Below are positions 45,346 to 55,812 of a stretch of DNA of 64,000 nt, in pieces; positions within the stretch are counted from its first letter, which is position 1; each line of letters begins with the position of its first letter. Both the position numbers and the translations under genes were made by a program. The DNA is from Cordilura impudica (lineage: Eukaryota; Arthropoda; Insecta; Diptera; Scathophagidae), in contig OY821517.1 of assembly GCA_963682025.1 (NCBI GenBank), positions 52,837,662-52,901,661 on the forward strand. The letters are read 5' to 3'. The notes under the pieces are model-generated. The model had not been told where the DNA came from. It did not search any database and saw only the letters and a list, made by a program, of their open reading frames with translations.

Positions 45346-45714
45346 CTAATTGTCAATCGAAATTCGAGTGCAAATTCTAGAAAATTTTATTTTTTTATTT
45401 AATAAAGACCCTTATGGTATGCTTCACAATTCAACTCATTTTAAATGAAGAAAACAAACTCAACACATTTACACAAACACATTAACAAATTTAATAAATG
45501 CACACTTAGTATTGTATAATTTTATGTAGTGTTAGTAGCAACTTTAAACACCACCATAACTCCAAAAAAATATTCCAGACGAATAAAATCTGTAAATCTG
45601 GGCAACAGCTAAAAAGAAATACCTTTCAAATGATAAATTTTTTGTCAAAATCGGGGCAAAACTGTGAAACTTACATCGGTTACAAGAAATCGCCTTGCCT
45701 ATTAATATTATAGA
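45346..45714 (-). mobile_element. Helitron family A copy 3
   Basis: On the minus strand it begins TCTATAATATTAATAGGCAA at 45714, after A. It ends near 45346 where the expected CTAG reads TTAG. The 3' palindrome is partly kept (TCGAAATTCGA). 369 bp, noncoding. Confidence 0.7.
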
Positions 45715-45794
45715 TGAAATTCGATTGTGTTATTGTCGTCATTGGTTTATGTCCAAAATTATTTTTCAATTCAACACAGGGCTTTTCATATACA

Positions 45795-46209
45795 ATTTTT
45801 GCAAACACATTAACAATTTTAATAAAAACACATTGTATAATTTTATGTATGTGTTAGTAGCAACTTTAAATGCATTTTACTCCAAAAAAAATTTTAAAAT
45901 CTGTAAATCTAGTGAACAGCTAAAAAGAAATACCATTCAAATGAGGTATGTTTGGTCACAGGAAATCGCCTTGCCTATTAATATTCACCCCTATTATGTA
46001 AGTCGTTGTCGTCGTCGTCGTCCCTTTGAAGTCATCACATTGAATCGACTTGACATCACCTCGACGCAAAATTGATATTTTCTAAAAGTATCAACACAAC
46101 ACTTCTACATAATATCAATTTAGCGTCGAGGTGATGTCGAGTGGACTCAATGTGATGACTTCAAAGTGACGACGACGATAACGACTTACATAATAGGGGT
46201 GATTATAGA
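45795..46209 (-). mobile_element. Helitron family A copy 4, 3'-truncated and interrupted
   Basis: The minus-strand 5' end TCTATAAT is at 46209. A hairpin MITE splits it after 8-11 bp and it continues as AATATTAATAGGCAAGGCGA. The 3' third, including the hairpin and CTAG, is missing before about 45795. Confidence 0.72.
45986..46201. mobile_element. hairpin MITE with 3-bp target duplication
   Basis: A 216-bp inverted repeat with arms of about 95 bp. It starts CACCCCTATTATGTAAGTCG and ends with the complement. Arms also share GAAGTCATCACATTGA and ACATCACCTCGACGC. GTCGTC trinucleotides differ in number between arms. Flanked by ATT on both sides (45983-45985, 46202-46204). The uninterrupted Helitron sequence AATATTATAGAT at 45702-45713 shows the empty site with one ATT. 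Three-base duplication is compatible with PIF/Harbinger or CACTA-type sources; I cannot assign the superfamily. Confidence 0.88.
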
Positions 46210-46697
46210 TACTCGTTTATAGTATTAGTTCTTTTGTAAATAAATTGAGAATCTGAAATTTCTTTAAAAAGAGTGATTGGATTATCATTTTCATCGCTTA
46301 GTACTATAATTTGTAATGCGTTATGATCACTAATCAAGATCATAATCAAGAGTTCTAAGGCAGTTTAATGTATTAATCTCTTTTGGTATGCATAAGCGAG
46401 AGTCAGCTATAGACAGGTCTAAAAAAGAACCACAATGAGGGTATGAAGGAAAAATCGAAGCGTATAAATTATATCTAAATTAAAGTTCATCACAAAATTC
46501 ATTACAAAATAGCCATTCCTTATGCTAATATTGACCTTTACGATATTTAGTTATTTGGATTTTGTAAATTTAGGGATAGAAAGAGTTGTTGATAATATGC
46601 CGATATTACAAACAGAATTTTATATGCCAGCAAATGTATTTTTAAAATAAATGTTTCAAATACTTTAAACGAGTTTATAGTATTATTGGTAAAGTTT
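46210..46697. other. noncoding sequence, no feature seen
   Basis: No coding sequence, repeat copy or structure recognised. Confidence 0.4.
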
Positions 46698-47010
46698 TTA
46701 TACCCTATACCACTATGACGTCAGGGTATAATGACTTTGTGCTGATGTTTGTAAATACCAAAAATATTTGACCTAGACTTATCTTTCATTATACCGGTTA
46801 ACTCAAAATCACTTTCTGACCCGAGCATCGCTAACTGTCCGTCCGTCTATATGCATATATTTTGAGGAAATTTAGTATATAAGCTTCTATCGGCCAGAGG
46901 ATGAGCGCTATTGAAATTGGTGAAAATCTATTCGTATTCAAACCTAGTCCCCATACAAATGATCCCTATGAGGTCGACTTAAATTGCCATAATATCCATT
47001 ATTAGGCCTG
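46698..47010 (+). repeat. DINE-1-like fragment, 5' part
   Basis: Begins TTATACCCTATACCACTATG, has CTGTCCGTCCGTC near 46838 and ends near ATAATATCCATTATTAG. The 3' half is absent. Confidence 0.75.
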
Positions 47011-47837
47011 TCAACTGTCATTCGTGAGTATAATAATCTCTGCCCTCAAAAAAAAAAATTTTTTTTTTCTTTTCTTTAAAAACTTCAAAGGTATTTTGTT
47101 GTTTTGTTTTCAATTTCGTATATATAAAGTACTTGAATAATATAATTAATTTTTTGAAAGAAAAAAAAAAAAATAAAATAAATTAAACAATTATGCCAAT
47201 TAATAATACTGCTTAATTGAATTTGGACATGAAATAAACACATTTCACTAATGAGACCACAAAACAAATTAATTTTTTAGCATTTATATTGTTGTTGTTT
47301 GCTGTGAAACGAATGAACGACTCACTTAACACAAAATTAAAAAGCCATAGACAAAACAAACGTTTGTTATCTGTCCAATACCTACACCCAGAACACACTG
47401 TACGGTCTAACAATAATGAAACTTTTTTTTTAATGAAAAAAAAGGAATAAAATATTTTAATACAAAATTTAGTTGAAGAAACTTATTATTCTTTTTTTAA
47501 AAATCATCCAAAACGATTGACTGCATACGACTAGTTTGGTTGCGAGAATAGTTGATTTGGTAGATGGCACCACAATACACCAATAGCTCAGGCTGCCAAT
47601 GCCTCATTTCCACTAAAAATGAGCAACCCAGTTGAGATGGACAGACGGACATCGCTATATTAACTCTCCTTGTTAAAAGGACCAAGAATATATATATTTT
47701 ATGGGGTTCAGATTTTTTTTTTCTAATTATTACAAGAACTGACAAACTTATATGTACCCTCCGCACACTGGTATGAAGGTATAAAAACGAGATTTATTTG
47801 CAATATCTTTGATAATGGTTTTAGTTAGTACTTAGTC
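47011..47837. other. noncoding sequence, no feature seen
   Basis: Frames at 47085-47413 and 47497-47766 have no recognisable domain. No repeat relationship seen in the window. Confidence 0.4.
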
Positions 47838-49370
47838 AGGCTCAAGATCAAATGTTTATACCCTATACCACTATGTGGTTTGGGTATAATGACTTTGTGC
47901 TGCTGTTTGTAACACCCAAAAATATTTGACCTACACCCATCTTTAATTATACCGATCGAATCAGAATCACTATCTGATTCGATTTAACGATGTCCGTCCG
48001 TCCGTCTGTGTGTCCATGTAAAGCTTGTAATCAAACTGCAGGTCGCAAATATGAATATATTTTGATGAAATTTGGTATTTGATCTTCTATCCATGTTCAG
48101 ACCTAGCCCCCCATACAAATGACCCCTATGAAATCAACATATATTGCCATAAGACCCAAATTATCATACAAATCTTAGACGAATTGGGTTTGTGTGTATA
48201 CATTACATCCATTAATCAGTAGTCCAAAAATGATCCCTATTGGACAACTCTTAGTCATAGGCCCCATATAGGGCTGCTTCCCGATCTTCACTTAAATCTA
48301 TCAAAAAGCAAAAATATTGTACGGATTCCTTTCAAATTTGGTTTGTATATATTTTTCAAAGTATAAGTGACTTACGGATCGACTCAGAATCACTTTTTGA
48401 GTTGAAATAGCAATTTCCGTCCGTCCGTCCGTCCGTCTGTGTGTCCATGTAAAGCTTGTAATCAAACTACAGGTCGGAAATATGTATATATTTTGATGAA
48501 ATTTGGTATGTAAGCTTCCACCGGCCATGGGAGAATCGGCCATGGTGAGAATCGGTCCATGTTCAGACCTAGCCCCCATACAAATGAACCCTATGAAATC
48601 GACATAAATTGCCATAAGTTCCAAATTATCATATAGATCTCAGTTAAATTGGGTTTGTATGTGTTTATTACATCCATTAATCAGTAGTTCAAAAATACTC
48701 CCTACAGGAAAATTCTTAGTCATAGGCCCCATATAGAGCTGCTTCCCGATCTTCACTTAAATCTATCAAAAAACAAAAATATTGCACAGATTTTTCTAAA
48801 ATTTGGTTTGTATATATTTTTTCAAAGTATAAGTGACTTTACCAAATATGGTTAGGATCGGTCCATTTTTCGACCTAGTCCCCATTTAAATATAGTGTCC
48901 GATATGAACTTTTTCATATCTGCAGCGAAAAAAATTAATAAAAATGGCACTCAAATTTGGTTTATGGATATTTGCAATATCCAATTAGTTGGACTGAAGA
49001 GATAGGGTCTCTTAACCATGGTATAGGGTATCGTATAGTCGGGCTAGACCGACTATAATTTTCTTACTTGTTTTACTTTAAATAAAGCAAAAACTATTGG
49101 CACATTTCTTTAAAAAAAAAATAGATCTATATTCTGCATGTCAGATTATATAGCTGTTTCCGGTCGAGTAACCCAAAGTAGATAGTTTGTTTTGTAAAAA
49201 GTTTAAATCATATACCTTTGCTATGAAACCAATGCAATGAGAATCCAAGCAAAGAATTATACTATTTAACATTTCCCCATATAACGAACAAAAATATAAA
49301 TCACCTTTGAGCCTGACTCAATCATTAAAATGATAAAGTTCGAAAATAATTTTTTATTTTTATAGAAAAC
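47838..49370 (-). repeat. dispersed repeat R5, copy split by DINE-1 and a Helitron
   Basis: AGGCTCAAGATCAAATGTTT at 47838-47857 and TTTTACTTTAAATAAAGCAA from 49071 are adjacent, inverted parts of R5 (compare 33640 and 57345). The second part runs to CAATGAGAATCCAAGCAAAG near 49250. A short piece in the opposite orientation follows (49305-49370, GAGCCTGACTCAATCATTAA), ending at the Helitron at 49370. Confidence 0.7.
47856..49070 (+). mobile_element. composite DINE-1-like element (two joined partial copies)
   Basis: A 5' end TTATACCCTATACCACTATG with a GTCC tract near 47992 runs to about 48373. There, without a 3' terminus, it jumps back to the ACGGATCGACTCAGAATCAC position of a second copy. 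That copy has its own GTCC tract (48419-48437) and continues to a normal 3' end with hairpin (one mismatch, GGGCTAGACC) and CTTACTTG at 49070. The joint repeats about 300 bp of internal element sequence. It sits inside R5 at a T run. Confidence 0.82.
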
Positions 49371-49789
49371 TAGCTGAGTCCGGTCCGCGTTGCTGGCCCG
49401 AAGAAAACATCTGGATTTTATATTGCATCTAAATTTTAATACCGAGTGTCGGGCAAAAGTAAAGCACGATTTAATAATATTATGAATATGACTGAAAAAA
49501 AATATACGTTTTCTTGAATATTTTAACACCAGCGCCACCTACAGGTGAAAAACTTTGTCAGCAACTTTAGTTTTATGTACATAATAAATGTTGCGAATTT
49601 GAGCTAAATTGGACCGTAAATAAATTTTTGGGAAAATCTCGACCCCAGCGCCACCTATCGGGTACAAAAAAAAGTTATGCAAATCGGAGAACCAAAGGAA
49701 CATATGGTATGAATACTAAGTCGCTAGCATTAGTGGTTCAACAGTTATTAGAGTTCCAACATACGCACCAACGTTTTTATATATTAAGA
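49370..49789 (-). mobile_element. Helitron family B copy 2, complete ends
   Basis: On the minus strand it starts A|TCTTAATATATAAAAACG at 49789 and ends CGGACTCAGCTAG|T at 49370. The empty R5 site TAGAAAATAATG (33713-33724) shows insertion between A and T without duplication. Two internal AGGTGGCGCTGG blocks (near 49530 and 49645, on the minus strand) mark an internal repeat of about 120 bp. 420 bp, non-autonomous. Its 3' end matches that of the element ending at 27432. Confidence 0.85.
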
Positions 49790-49814
49790 TAATATTTTTT
49801 TATGGCTTCTAATT

Positions 49815-49960
49815 CTCCAGGCATTTTCTATTGATATCACAGCTGCTTTTGAGAATATAGACCATATGGGCTTCCCTATGCTCTATAATAATCCGAATAA
49901 TCCTAATTAAAGTCCACTATAACCGCTACAAGGGAAGAATACGCCAGAATAAGTTTGCCA
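49815..49960 (+). pseudogene. possible reverse-transcriptase scrap
   Basis: AFSIDITAAFENIDHMGFP, readable at 49826-49882, resembles the AFLDIxxAFDNI block around the first catalytic aspartate of LINE RTs. Nothing else of the gene is recognisable, so the call is weak. Confidence 0.35.
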
Positions 49961-50117
49961 TCTTCGGAAATAGAATACAAAACAGGTTTAAAAAAAATTA
50001 AAAATTTTATTTTTTGTCTAAATGGTAGTTTTAAATGCACTAATAATAATTTGCAAAAAAAATAGTTTTTTTAAAATACGACATCCCTGAACAAAATCCT
50101 CATTTTGACTATCATTC

Positions 50118-50645
50118 AACCCACTGTGTGTCCGTCTGTGGGGCCATATAAGCTTTGTAATCAAACTACAGGTCGCAAATATCAGTATGTTTTGATGAAA
50201 ATTAGTATATAAGCTTTTATCGCCCATGAACACTATTGAAATTGGTTTAAATCGGTTCATGTTTAGACATGATCGACTTAAATTGCCATAATATCCAAAT
50301 TATCATATAGATCTCGGTCAAATTGGGTTTGTGTATGTTTATTGCATTCATTTATCAGCAGTCCAAAAATAAATCCTATAGAACAATTCTTAGTCATAGC
50401 CCCTATATGAAGCTGATTCCCGATCTTCATTTAATTCTATCAATAAACAAAAATATTGCACAGATTTTTCTCAAATTTGGTATGTATATGTTTGTGCAAG
50501 TGGCCTTTTTAAATATGGTCAGGATAGGCCCAAAATAAATACAGCATCCGATACGAACTTTTTCGTATCCGAGGGCCAAAAGTTAATTACAATGCCACTC
50601 AAATTGGGTTTATTCTAATTTTCTATATCTAATAACATTAGCCAA
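50118..50645 (+). repeat. DINE-1-like fragment lacking both ends
   Basis: Matches complete copies from CTGTGTGTCCGTCTGTG through TTGATTCCCGATCTTCAT-like sequence and TACGAACTTTTTCGTATC, but has neither the TACCCTATACC start nor the terminal hairpin. Confidence 0.72.
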
Positions 50646-51227
50646 CAAGGTTTTGAACTGGAGCAACCATATATCTTTCCCAGGGTAATTTGGTGGGCTG
50701 AATTCGAATCTGTAATTGTTTTTTCTCTATCACTTCAGGTTTTTAAGATACAAAAAAATTGTTTTTATTCGTTTTTTACATAAAAAATCATTAGTTTATT
50801 TAAAAATAAATGAATTTTCAAAAGTGAATGGCGTTCTTTTAAAGTCGTTTGTATTTTGTTGGTTCGGTTTCACATTTTAGAGTCCAGCAATAGTCTCCCA
50901 ACATGCGTTTGTATCAAATTCCTTGATAATTTCTTTAAATTTTCATTAAATCTTGGTGAGCACGCTCCCTTTGTTCGTCGCTCATCGCACCTAGGTTTTG
51001 TGGAAAAAACATCTAAATGCGAATGAAGAAATGCATTTTGAGTGACATTCGTGCACCTAATTCGTGATAATTTTTCAGTAATTCAGCAACAATTTGTCTG
51101 TAGTTTTCACTCTTATTATTTCCAAGAAAGCTGTCCACAATGCTCTTGAAATATTTCTTTCTCCAATATACATTGCGAAAAATTGTCATCATTCAATAGC
51201 AAGGTTCAGAAAATACACACATGTTCA
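50646..51227. other. noncoding sequence, no feature seen
   Basis: No supported coding or repeat; ends at the left part of foldback D copy 2. Confidence 0.4.
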
Positions 51228-52684
51228 AAAGCAGCCAACACATATCTTTATTATACCCTATACCACTATGTGGTTTGGGTATAATGACTTTGTGCTGCTG
51301 TTTGTAACACCCAAAAATATTTGACCTTGACCCATCTTTAATTATACCGATCGAATCAGAATCACTTTCTGAGTTGATTTAACAATGTCCGTCCGTCCGT
51401 CCGTCCGTCCGTCCGTCCGTCTGTGTGTCCATGTAAAGCTTGTAATCAAACTGCAGGTCGCAAATATGAATATATTTTGATGAAATTTGGTATATAAGCT
51501 TTTATCGGGAATGGGATGAACGCTATTGATATTGGTGAGAATCGGTCCATGTTCAGACCTAGCCCCCATACAAATTACCCATATGAAATCGACATAAATT
51601 GCCATAACATCCAAATTGTCATATAGATCTTACGCAAATTGGGTTTGTATGCGTTCAATATATCCACTAATGAGTAGTCCAAAAATGATCCCTTTGACCC
51701 CATATAGAGCTGCTTCCCGATCTTCAGTTAAATCAATTAAAAAACAAAAATATTGCACTGATTCTTCTCAAATTTTGTTTGTACATATTTTTGCAAAATA
51801 CAAGAGACTTTACCAAACATGATCAGGATCGGTCCATTTTTGGACCTAGCCCCTTTATAGATATAGCATCCGATATGAACTTTTTTATATCTGCAGCCAA
51901 AAAAATTAATAAAAATCCCACTCAAATTTGGTTTTTGCTTATTTTCTATGTCCAGTTAGTTGGGCCTAAGAGATAGGGTTTCTAAACGCATGGTATAGGG
52001 TATCGTATAGTCGGTCTAGACCGACTATAATTTTCTTACTTGTTTTCATATCAATTATGTGCGTTTCTAAATTTTCTACGGTGCCCAACACAACCATGAC
52101 TGTGTTCGTTTTAATATTTCGTTATTTACACGAACATTTTTGTATCACATACTTTTTGTTTTTTTGTTTCAATCACACATAAAGCACACATTTCTGAGTG
52201 TTGCTTTATTTGAAGTTCATGTTCTGGTACGTGTACTGAAAAAAAACACAGAACATGTACAATAAACAGGTTCGAGTTCAGTTATATTTTAAGTTGTACA
52301 TGTTTTGTATTGTACATGTTCTGTTTTTTCTTACTACACGAGCCACAACACGACTTAAAATATAACTGAACTCGAACCTGTTTATTGTACATGTTCTGTG
52401 TTTTTTTTCAGTACACGTACCAGAACATGAACTTCAAATAAAGCAACACTCAAAAATGTGTGCTTTATGTGTGATTGAAACAAAAAGTACGTGATAGAAA
52501 AATGTTCGTGTAAATAACGAAATATTAAAACGAACACAGTCATGGTTGTGTTGGGCACCGAAGAAAATTTAAAAACAAACATAATTGATATGAAAATAAA
52601 AATATGTGTGTGTTGGTCTAAGTTATGTTTGTTTACATATATGTACGAGTTTTTTATTCAGTGTGTGTTTTTTTCTGAACTCTG
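51228..52684. repeat. foldback repeat family D, copy 2, split by DINE-1
   Basis: An inverted arm (52044-52300: CAACACAACCATGACTGTGT ... CAGAACATGTACAATAAACA) faces a direct arm (52320-52684) that matches copy 1 at 31068-31481, ending TTTTTCTGAACTCTG. A DINE-1 copy lies in the left arm: ACACATATCTTTATT before 51251 and TTTTCATATCAATTATG after 52043 reconstruct the arm sequence near 52585-52605. The arms pair over about 250 bp. Confidence 0.78.
51251..52043 (+). mobile_element. DINE-1/HINE-like element, complete copy inside foldback D
   Basis: TTATACCCTATACCACTATG start, seven GTCC/GTCT units near 51387-51422, an inverted partner TGGTATAGGGTA, palindrome AGTCGGTCTAGACCGACT and CTTACTTG end. 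793 bp, almost identical to 34906-35693. Insertion is in a T run of the foldback element. Confidence 0.87.
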
Positions 52685-54012
52685 TTCAATAGTTTCCTGA
52701 TCTGAGGGCCAACAAATATACCTTCTTTGATTTTAGCATATGAAATTTTAGGAGAAACCGCTAACAAATATTTAAATGCTGCACCATCTTTGTCCAGAGC
52801 CTTGACAAAGTTCTTAAAAAGGCCCAATTTTATGTGCAGCGGCGGAAGAAGAACGTCATTTGGATCAATTAATGGTTTATTTGAAATGTTTTGTTTTCCT
52901 GGTGAATACTGAGTTCTTTCCGGCCGCCCATGTTTTGACGTAATGATGACATGTAGCGCGACTATCCCATAGACAAAGGAAACAACAATATTTTGTGAAA
53001 CCACCTTGCATACCAGCCAACAAACCAAAGACCTGAAACAAATAAATTTACAGTTATTTACGATGATCTATACTATATATACAAACAAATTTAAATCACA
53101 CACCTTAAGGTCACCACATATCTTCCAATTATTATCGTTGTATTTGAGTAAAGTCAAAATTAAAGTCATGGATTCGTAATTTTCTTTTGTATTAATGGCA
53201 TGAGTATGAGCAATTGGTATGGTTGGTTTTTCATTCCCATTATGCAAAAGAGGAGCTTTAAAATGTACTTAGAGCCATCAATAAATAATTTCCATTCAGT
53301 TTTGTCTTATGGCTGGTTCATTTTTTGAAATAAACCATCAACATCAGTACAGTATAGAATTGAGTGTTTCTTTTCAAAATATGCAGCAAATTCCAAGCTT
53401 CTATCTCTTTAGATTGTTACTTTTGTCCCAACTGCAATATGTTTCCACTGCTGCATGCGTGAAGCTAGTAATTCTGCGTCTTGCTTCGTGAAATATAAGT
53501 CCTGAATTAGAGCATTCAGCTCAGCTTGAGTCACTAAATGGCGTTCATCATCAGTTTCATACAAACTACCACTGCTGGTGAAAGATGTTTCGAAGTCACT
53601 GCTCGTAGCACTGGCAATGACTGGTAATGGATCATTTGGTGGACGTTGAACTGGTTTGGAAACTGATGGGACATTCGCTCAAGTAATATTTTTTTAGATT
53701 TTTCATATTGAATCCAGCAACTTTTGTTAAACAGAAATAACAATCGGTTTAGTGGTTACTTGACTCTCTCCAAAGTACTGGAATTGAAAAATCTAAATAG
53801 ATCTTCTCTCCATTTGACCACTTGTATAAAACGGTGCTGTAACTATTGCAAAACATTGTCGGTGTCCCGGTTTGTCCAAGTTTCTGACAGCAAAACCAAA
53901 ATAATGCATATTTTAATGATTCTGATATTGCATATCCTCTTTTTCCAACCAAATATTCACCACACACAAAGCAAAAATAGCTTGAGTCAGTAACACACCA
54001 TATCCCTGACAT
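52685..54012 (-). pseudogene. decayed two-exon gene of an uncharacterised zinc-binding, transposon-like family
   Basis: Minus strand, from MSGIWCVTDSSYFCFVCGEY at 54012. An N-terminal C..C domain is followed by FSIPVLWRESSNH, a TAA, then TDCYFCLTKV. Further on: AELNALIQDLYFTKQDAELLASRM; CTDVDGLFQKM; TAA; then TEWKLFIDGSKYILKAPLLH and NWKICGDLK near 53115. A 71-bp intron with GT...TTTCAG borders (53103 to 53033, phase 0) precedes VFGLLAGMQGGFTKYCCFLC-LWDSR with C..C...H..H. After a frameshift near 52925 come SNKPLIDPNDVLLPPLHIKLGLFKNFVKALDK (shown in part) and KIKEGIFVGPQIRKLL, where foldback D cuts it off. I recognise the motif series as a family common in insect genomes and usually annotated uncharacterised; its function is unknown to me. 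At least three in-frame stops and one frameshift: not functional. Confidence 0.75.
53033..53103 (-). other. spliceosomal intron in the decayed gene
   Basis: On the minus strand CTTAAG|GTGTGTGATT opens it and TTATTTGTTTCAG|GTCTTTGG closes it. Removing 71 bp joins CGDLK to VFGLL in frame, matching the family's continuous motif. An intron argues against this copy being a retroposed cDNA. Confidence 0.7.
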
Positions 54013-54385
54013 GCTTAAACACTACTATTATGAAGATTTAAAATGAATGTAGGCTTCTGTCAAATTAATAATTGTGAAATTGTAGTGTCAGTATTGACTG
54101 TTTTACAGTATTGCCAGCATGCGATAGAAAATGAACAAGACGTGATAGCCCAATTTTTATGTCGATTCGAATTCAGCGCAGCCAGATTAGTTAAGAAACA
54201 TGCTTCGTTTCTGCATTCAATTTTTTTTAAGTTTGTAGACCAGTGTAATAGTTCAAAACTATACGAAAAAAAAATTTTTGAATTGCTTGTCACCAATTCT
54301 AGAAAATCTGCAAATTATTCCCGAACAAAAGTTGGTGTTCAAACAAAATTACGGTAACCAGAACAATGCTACGAAAATCTTTTGA
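54013..54385 (+). other. unassigned open frame
   Basis: A 104-codon plus-strand frame (54043-54357) reads VLQYCQHAIENEQDVIAQF and RLVKKHASFLHSIFFKF. It shows no motif I recognise and no clear promoter or relation to the neighbouring Jockey remnant. Chance is possible. Confidence 0.25.
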
Positions 54386-55200
54386 AGAAAAAAAAATACT
54401 GCTCTGCAGCTTTCTAAGATTGTGCTGTTATCAATCATCAAATCTTATTTAGATAATAGAATATTTTACGTAAAAATTCAAGATGAGAAACTAATATTTT
54501 AGACAGGCGTCCGTCAGGCCAGCGTTCTTAGCCCGATATTATATATGCAGAAAAATCTGGGGTCGAATCGTCGCATTCGTTTTTGAAATTATTTTTTTTT
54601 TATTTTCCAAAATAAAACACTAAGAGTGATTTTGTCTGTCACAGCTAACGAGTTATGGTCCATAGTTAATAGTAAAGGTGAAGCGAGGTCTGACGATTGT
54701 CCGTCTTATTTAAATAAGAAACCAAAATATGAAATTTCGATTGATTTTACTCGATATCGAATGCGACGATTTGCCCCCTGTACACGTAGCTTTTACTCTA
54801 AAGAGAGGCGATTGTCCTAGCCTAATAATAAATAATATACAAATCCCTAATAGGGATTGTGTAAAGTACCTTGGAATACACATCGATCGATGTAACATGG
54901 AAGCAATATACAAAAGCCGAAAGGCAACATTTAAACATGAAAAAAAGTTTTCTGGTTATTCGGTCCAAAATCACAACTAAATATTGAAAATAAATTGACT
55001 TTATAAAACAATTTTGAAACCTCTATGGACTTACGGCGTGCAACTCTGGGGAACCACAAGCAACTCAAACCTTGATATAACTTAACGATATCAATTCAGG
55101 ACACCACGACTAATTGTTCAATCTCCATGGTTTATTACAAACGAGGCAATACGTAAATGGATGACTCAGATGAATTAAATTGACTGAAAAGATACCAGGC
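54386..55200 (+). pseudogene. Jockey-clade LINE reverse transcriptase remnant
   Basis: Plus-strand blocks in several frames: IIKSYLDNRIFYVKI near 54435-54480; TGVRQASVLSPILY near 54505-54545, corresponding to GVPQGSVLGPILY; FTLKRGDCPSLIINNIQIP near 54790-54847; CVKYLGIHIDR near 54858-54890. Then LKPLWTYGVQLWGTTSNSN near 55017-55072 and PWFITNEAIRKW near 55125-55160. This series, especially the KPIWTYGIQLWG and VKYLGMHLDR motifs, is typical of fly Jockey elements. The YADD section is not visible; 54545-54780 is scrambled. Multiple frameshifts; 5'-truncated. Confidence 0.82.
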
Positions 55201-55349
55201 AGATCTGAAATCCTTTTTGAAATTAAATATTTGTTAAAAATCATTTTTTTATCTTTGTATATTGTTTGTATGTAAATACTATAAGAATATTTCAATCTTG
55301 TTAGTTAAACTTAAGTAAGTTAAACATAAGGGAATTTCTTGTGACATAT

Positions 55350-55812
55350 TTTACACATTCAATTACCAACCGATTTTGATAAAAAGATATATCAATTGAA
55401 AGGTATTTATTTGCAGATGTTCATCATATTTGCAAATGTTCATCATCTGGTACATTTTTTTTTCAATTTTATTCCACATTCAATTATCAACCGATTTTTG
55501 ATAAAAAAAATATATCATTTGAGAATTATTTATTTCCAGATGTTCACCATATTTACAAATGTTCATCAACTGGTACATATTTTTAAAATCATTTAAAGTT
55601 GCTACCAACACACACATAAAACACATAAATATTTAAACTTCAAATAAAAAACTATACAATGCTTTGTGTGTGTGTGTTTACGAAATTTGTGTTGAATTGT
55701 GAATTGGTTTAAATTGATTAGCATACCTTTATGTTCTTATAAAATTATTTTTGAATGAAAAAATTAAATTTCCTAGCATTTGCACTCGAATTTCGGGGGT
55801 TGGGCTCTGCTT
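55350..55812 (+). mobile_element. divergent Helitron family A copy with internal duplication
   Basis: Two tandem copies of a segment containing CAACCGATTTT, GATATATCA, ATTTCCAGATGTTCA-like and TCATCWWCTGGTACAT sequence lie at about 55360-55470 and 55475-55590. They are followed by AAAGTTGCTACCAACACACA, TTGCACTCGAATTTCG and a decayed end CTCTGCTTGT where CTAG is expected. Noncoding. Confidence 0.65.

Noticed and set aside
53749..53993. Plus-strand frame opposite the zinc-finger part of the two-exon gene
   Set aside because: The minus strand carries cysteine and WRESSNH motifs of a recognisable family; the plus frame is its shadow.
55396..55596. A 66-codon gene with repeated FANVHHLVH-like phrases
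   Set aside because: It arises from the tandem duplication within the divergent Helitron copy.
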